DNA of 64,000 nt from NCBI RefSeq assembly GCF_901686465.1, contig NZ_LR594487.1, positions 1,113,650 through 1,177,649 on the forward strand, read 5' to 3'. Shown here one piece after another: positions 62,647 to 64,000 of this stretch. The DNA is from Halorubrum sp. DM2. Lineage in GTDB: Archaea; Halobacteriota; Halobacteria; Halobacteriales; Haloferacaceae. Within the stretch, counting starts at the first letter, position 1, and each line of letters opens with the position of its first letter. A model generated the notes under the pieces. That model was not told where the DNA came from. It searched no databases and saw nothing but the letters and a program-made list of their open reading frames with translations. A program made the translations under genes and the position numbers.

Positions 62647-63390
62647 ATGGGTATTCCAACCGATGAAGAATATTTACAAGAACTCCGAGAGGAGGTAGTC
62701 AAGTTTCTCAATGAAATTGATGAAGCAATTGAGAGAGCAGGCGAGGAAAATATAGAAAGGCATCAGTTCGGATTAGTTCGAAACGTTTTGATTGATCTCG
62801 AAGACCAGTTAGACCGCCAAGAGTTCATTCATAAATTAGGGCCCGGTACTCGGACATTCAGGGCACCGTATGATGAAGAGGATGCCTATGGAAACACAAA
62901 TCGTCGGCGTAAAATGATATACATAAATCAGACTATCTTCCGCGCTTGGGGTGAAGCAACCTCCTCGTATATTGCTGGAAATTATTACGCTGCTACGATT
63001 ACGATTTCTGCTGCTTTAGAAGCCGTGTTGAAACACGAAATTGAGAAGGAGGAGGTAGATCATAATCCTTGGAAAATAACATTAGATGAAGCTGTCTCAA
63101 AAGCTCGTCACGGTGATATTGTACCTCATAATGGCGAGGTTTCAGAAGCTGCTGATAGAATCGTAAATATTCGAAACAATATCATTCATTTTAATTTTGA
63201 GCGAGGATTAGTGGAAAGCCCTATTTCTCCTCCAACAACGCAGGAACAGGAAGAGAATGATGTCTTTTTATCCATGGATGCGTTTTCCGATCAATACCAG
63301 TGCCTAGTTGCATCTATTGCGATAGTTGATTGCTACACTGTCGCAGAATATATTCATGAACAAGGTAGTGGGTCAAGTGCCCGTTCTTGA
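62647..63390 (+). CDS. Hypothetical helical protein of low GC
   Basis: 247 aa. N-terminal coiled helices (YLQELREEVVKFLNEIDEAI), a middle segment with TFRAPYDEEDAYGNTNRRRK, then a helical bundle GNYYAATITISAALEAVLKH ... NPWKITLDEAVSKARHGDI ... ADRIVNIRNNIIHFNFERGL. The last block, with RN..IHF, resembles DUF4145/HEPN-like helical domains. Codon use is much lower in GC than the neighbours, suggesting transfer from a low-GC source. Function unknown. Confidence 0.72.
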   Translation: MGIPTDEEYLQELREEVVKFLNEIDEAIERAGEENIERHQFGLVRNVLIDLEDQLDRQEFIHKLGPGTRTFRAPYDEEDAYGNTNRRRKMIYINQTIFRAWGEATSSYIAGNYYAATITISAALEAVLKHEIEKEEVDHNPWKITLDEAVSKARHGDIVPHNGEVSEAADRIVNIRNNIIHFNFERGLVESPISPPTTQEQEENDVFLSMDAFSDQYQCLVASIAIVDCYTVAEYIHEQGSGSSARS

Positions 63391-63569
63391 TTCATACATA
63401 ATCCAGAAACGAAATCCGGTCGTGTGCCGCATACACCCTCCGTATCTTGTACGGTGGTCTTGCCAGGTATCTGGCAGATTCTGATCTACTGCGCTACATC
63501 ATCCACCTGTATTGAGCAAATGAAGTCTGTCTATTTCACTCGCTCAGGCTAACAACAGAACTGGTGTGA

Positions 63570-63791
63570 TTACGCGTCGTCGGGGGGGGTTCTCGGGCAA
63601 CCAGTACCCGCCGTTGTGTTCGACGGTCTGGCCCTCTTCGACGTGCTGATCGAGCGCGTCGCCTAAACCCTCCGTGTCGCGATCCGCATGTGAGAGGACG
63701 ACGCCGATATTCGGCTTCCCGCGGTTGTGCTTGATGATTCCTCCACGACTTCGGTGAGCAGCTTCTCCGTCGACGCCTTGTAATCGCTCAT
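63570..63791 (-). pseudogene. Small frameshifted gene
   Basis: From ATG 63791: MSDYKASTEKLLTEVVEE, then a frame change near 63738 to IIKHNRGKPNIGVVLSHADR, QHVEEGQTVEHNGGYWLPEN. A further one-base excess in a run of eight G (63582-63589) separates it from the natural end PPDDA with TAA at 63570-63572. Restored, it would be about 73 aa. Two indels in homopolymer-like places could be decay or sequencing error. No family recognised. Confidence 0.5.
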
Positions 63792-63863
63792 ACCTGTCAC
63801 TAGAACTAAGAGTGTGGAAAACAGCTGGCCGGACACCAGTAGCTCTCTTCGGGACACTTTAGA

Positions 63864-63880
63864 TTACTATACTATAGTAA
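63864..63880. promoter_or_regulatory. Perfect 17-nt palindrome, possible operator or promoter
   Basis: TTACTATACTATAGTAA is a perfect inverted repeat (8-1-8) containing TATA-like sequence, in front of an open plus-strand region. It could be an operator overlapping a TATA box for a gene starting near or beyond the window end. Confidence 0.45.
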
Positions 63881-63962
63881 CAAGCAAGCGCAGCGGGGAG
63901 ACCCGCGGCGCGCAGGTGACCAGGCATGGACAAGACCACTGGCGGACACGGAAGTTGTATCG

Positions 63963-64000
63963 ATGACGAGTAACCACGTCGGCCCGATCATCTTTGGTGA
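63963..64000 (+). CDS. Possible start of a gene running off the window
   Basis: ATG 63963 opens MTSNHVGPIIFG and is still open at the end. Twelve codons are too few to judge. The palindrome 85-100 nt upstream would be its control region if it is real. Confidence 0.2.
   Translation, partial: MTSNHVGPIIFG

Noticed and set aside
1-64000. tRNA, rRNA or CRISPR loci
   Set aside because: No cloverleaf with a conserved T-arm, no rRNA motifs and no regularly spaced repeats were recognised by eye; a tRNA scan would be needed to exclude a tRNA with certainty.

Overview
The window is haloarchaeal chromosomal DNA (class Halobacteria). The genes are mostly GC-rich and encode very acidic proteins (Asp/Glu-rich, Lys-poor). 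TATA boxes lie about 25-30 nt upstream of ATGs, as expected for short-leader or leaderless transcripts. Archaeal markers include deoxyhypusine synthase, RdfA, the archaea-specific SMC-related protein and the ISH3, ISH8 and IS6 transposon families. Species cannot be assigned from the sequence alone.

Layout. (1) 1-4.7 kb: the end of a nitrous oxide reductase accessory cluster (nosD with a NosL-like N-terminal domain, nosF, partial nosY, all minus strand), then deoxyhypusine synthase. (2) 4.9-14.4 kb: an unstable zone. An intact rdfA / SMC-related pair (6.2-8.9 kb) is followed by IS6-family debris and by a decayed, oppositely oriented second SMC/rdfA pair truncated by an IS1595-type fragment. 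(3) 14.8-33.7 kb: a deoxysugar catabolic locus. It has an IclR regulator, alpha-L-fucosidases (one intact, one decayed, one N-terminal scrap), a complete sugar ABC importer whose ATPase gene lies apart, mutarotase, SDR and aldo/keto reductases, lactonase, acid-sugar dehydratase, a fumarylacetoacetate-hydrolase-fold hydrolase and a LarA-like racemase. This set fits the non-phosphorylating diketo-hydrolase route: L-fucose (or L-rhamnose) to lactone, acid, 2-keto-3-deoxy acid, 2,4-diketo acid, then pyruvate plus L-lactate. (4) 33.7-37.5 kb: methyltransferase, a frameshifted DUF4097 lipoprotein, a MOSC protein and a chimeric ORF joining part of a type II/IV secretion ATPase to an N-terminally truncated aldo/keto reductase. 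(5) 37.8-40.2 kb: a hypothetical gene and ISH3/IS6 remnants. (6) 40.2-50.7 kb: a second, apparently intact catabolic operon of ten minus-strand genes (ABC importer, creatininase-family amidohydrolase, TIM-barrel-like protein, enolase-superfamily dehydratase, SDR, CBM9-like protein, RidA) with a divergent IclR regulator. (7) 50.7-64 kb: AT-richer accessory DNA with transposase pseudogenes, ISH8, a truncated IS6 copy, a 556-aa transposase, small membrane proteins and lipoproteins, a ribbon-helix-helix protein, a nucleoside-deoxyribosyltransferase-like gene divergent from a winged-helix gene, and hypotheticals.

The most notable observation is that the two catabolic loci share a paralogous protein of about 390 aa with a CFCxHC motif that I cannot assign to a characterised enzyme. 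In each locus it is accompanied by a metal-dependent amidohydrolase-type enzyme (M81/MlrC in one, creatininase in the other), an enolase-superfamily dehydratase, an SDR, an ABC importer and an IclR regulator. This looks like a reusable module for an uncharacterised sugar-derived substrate.
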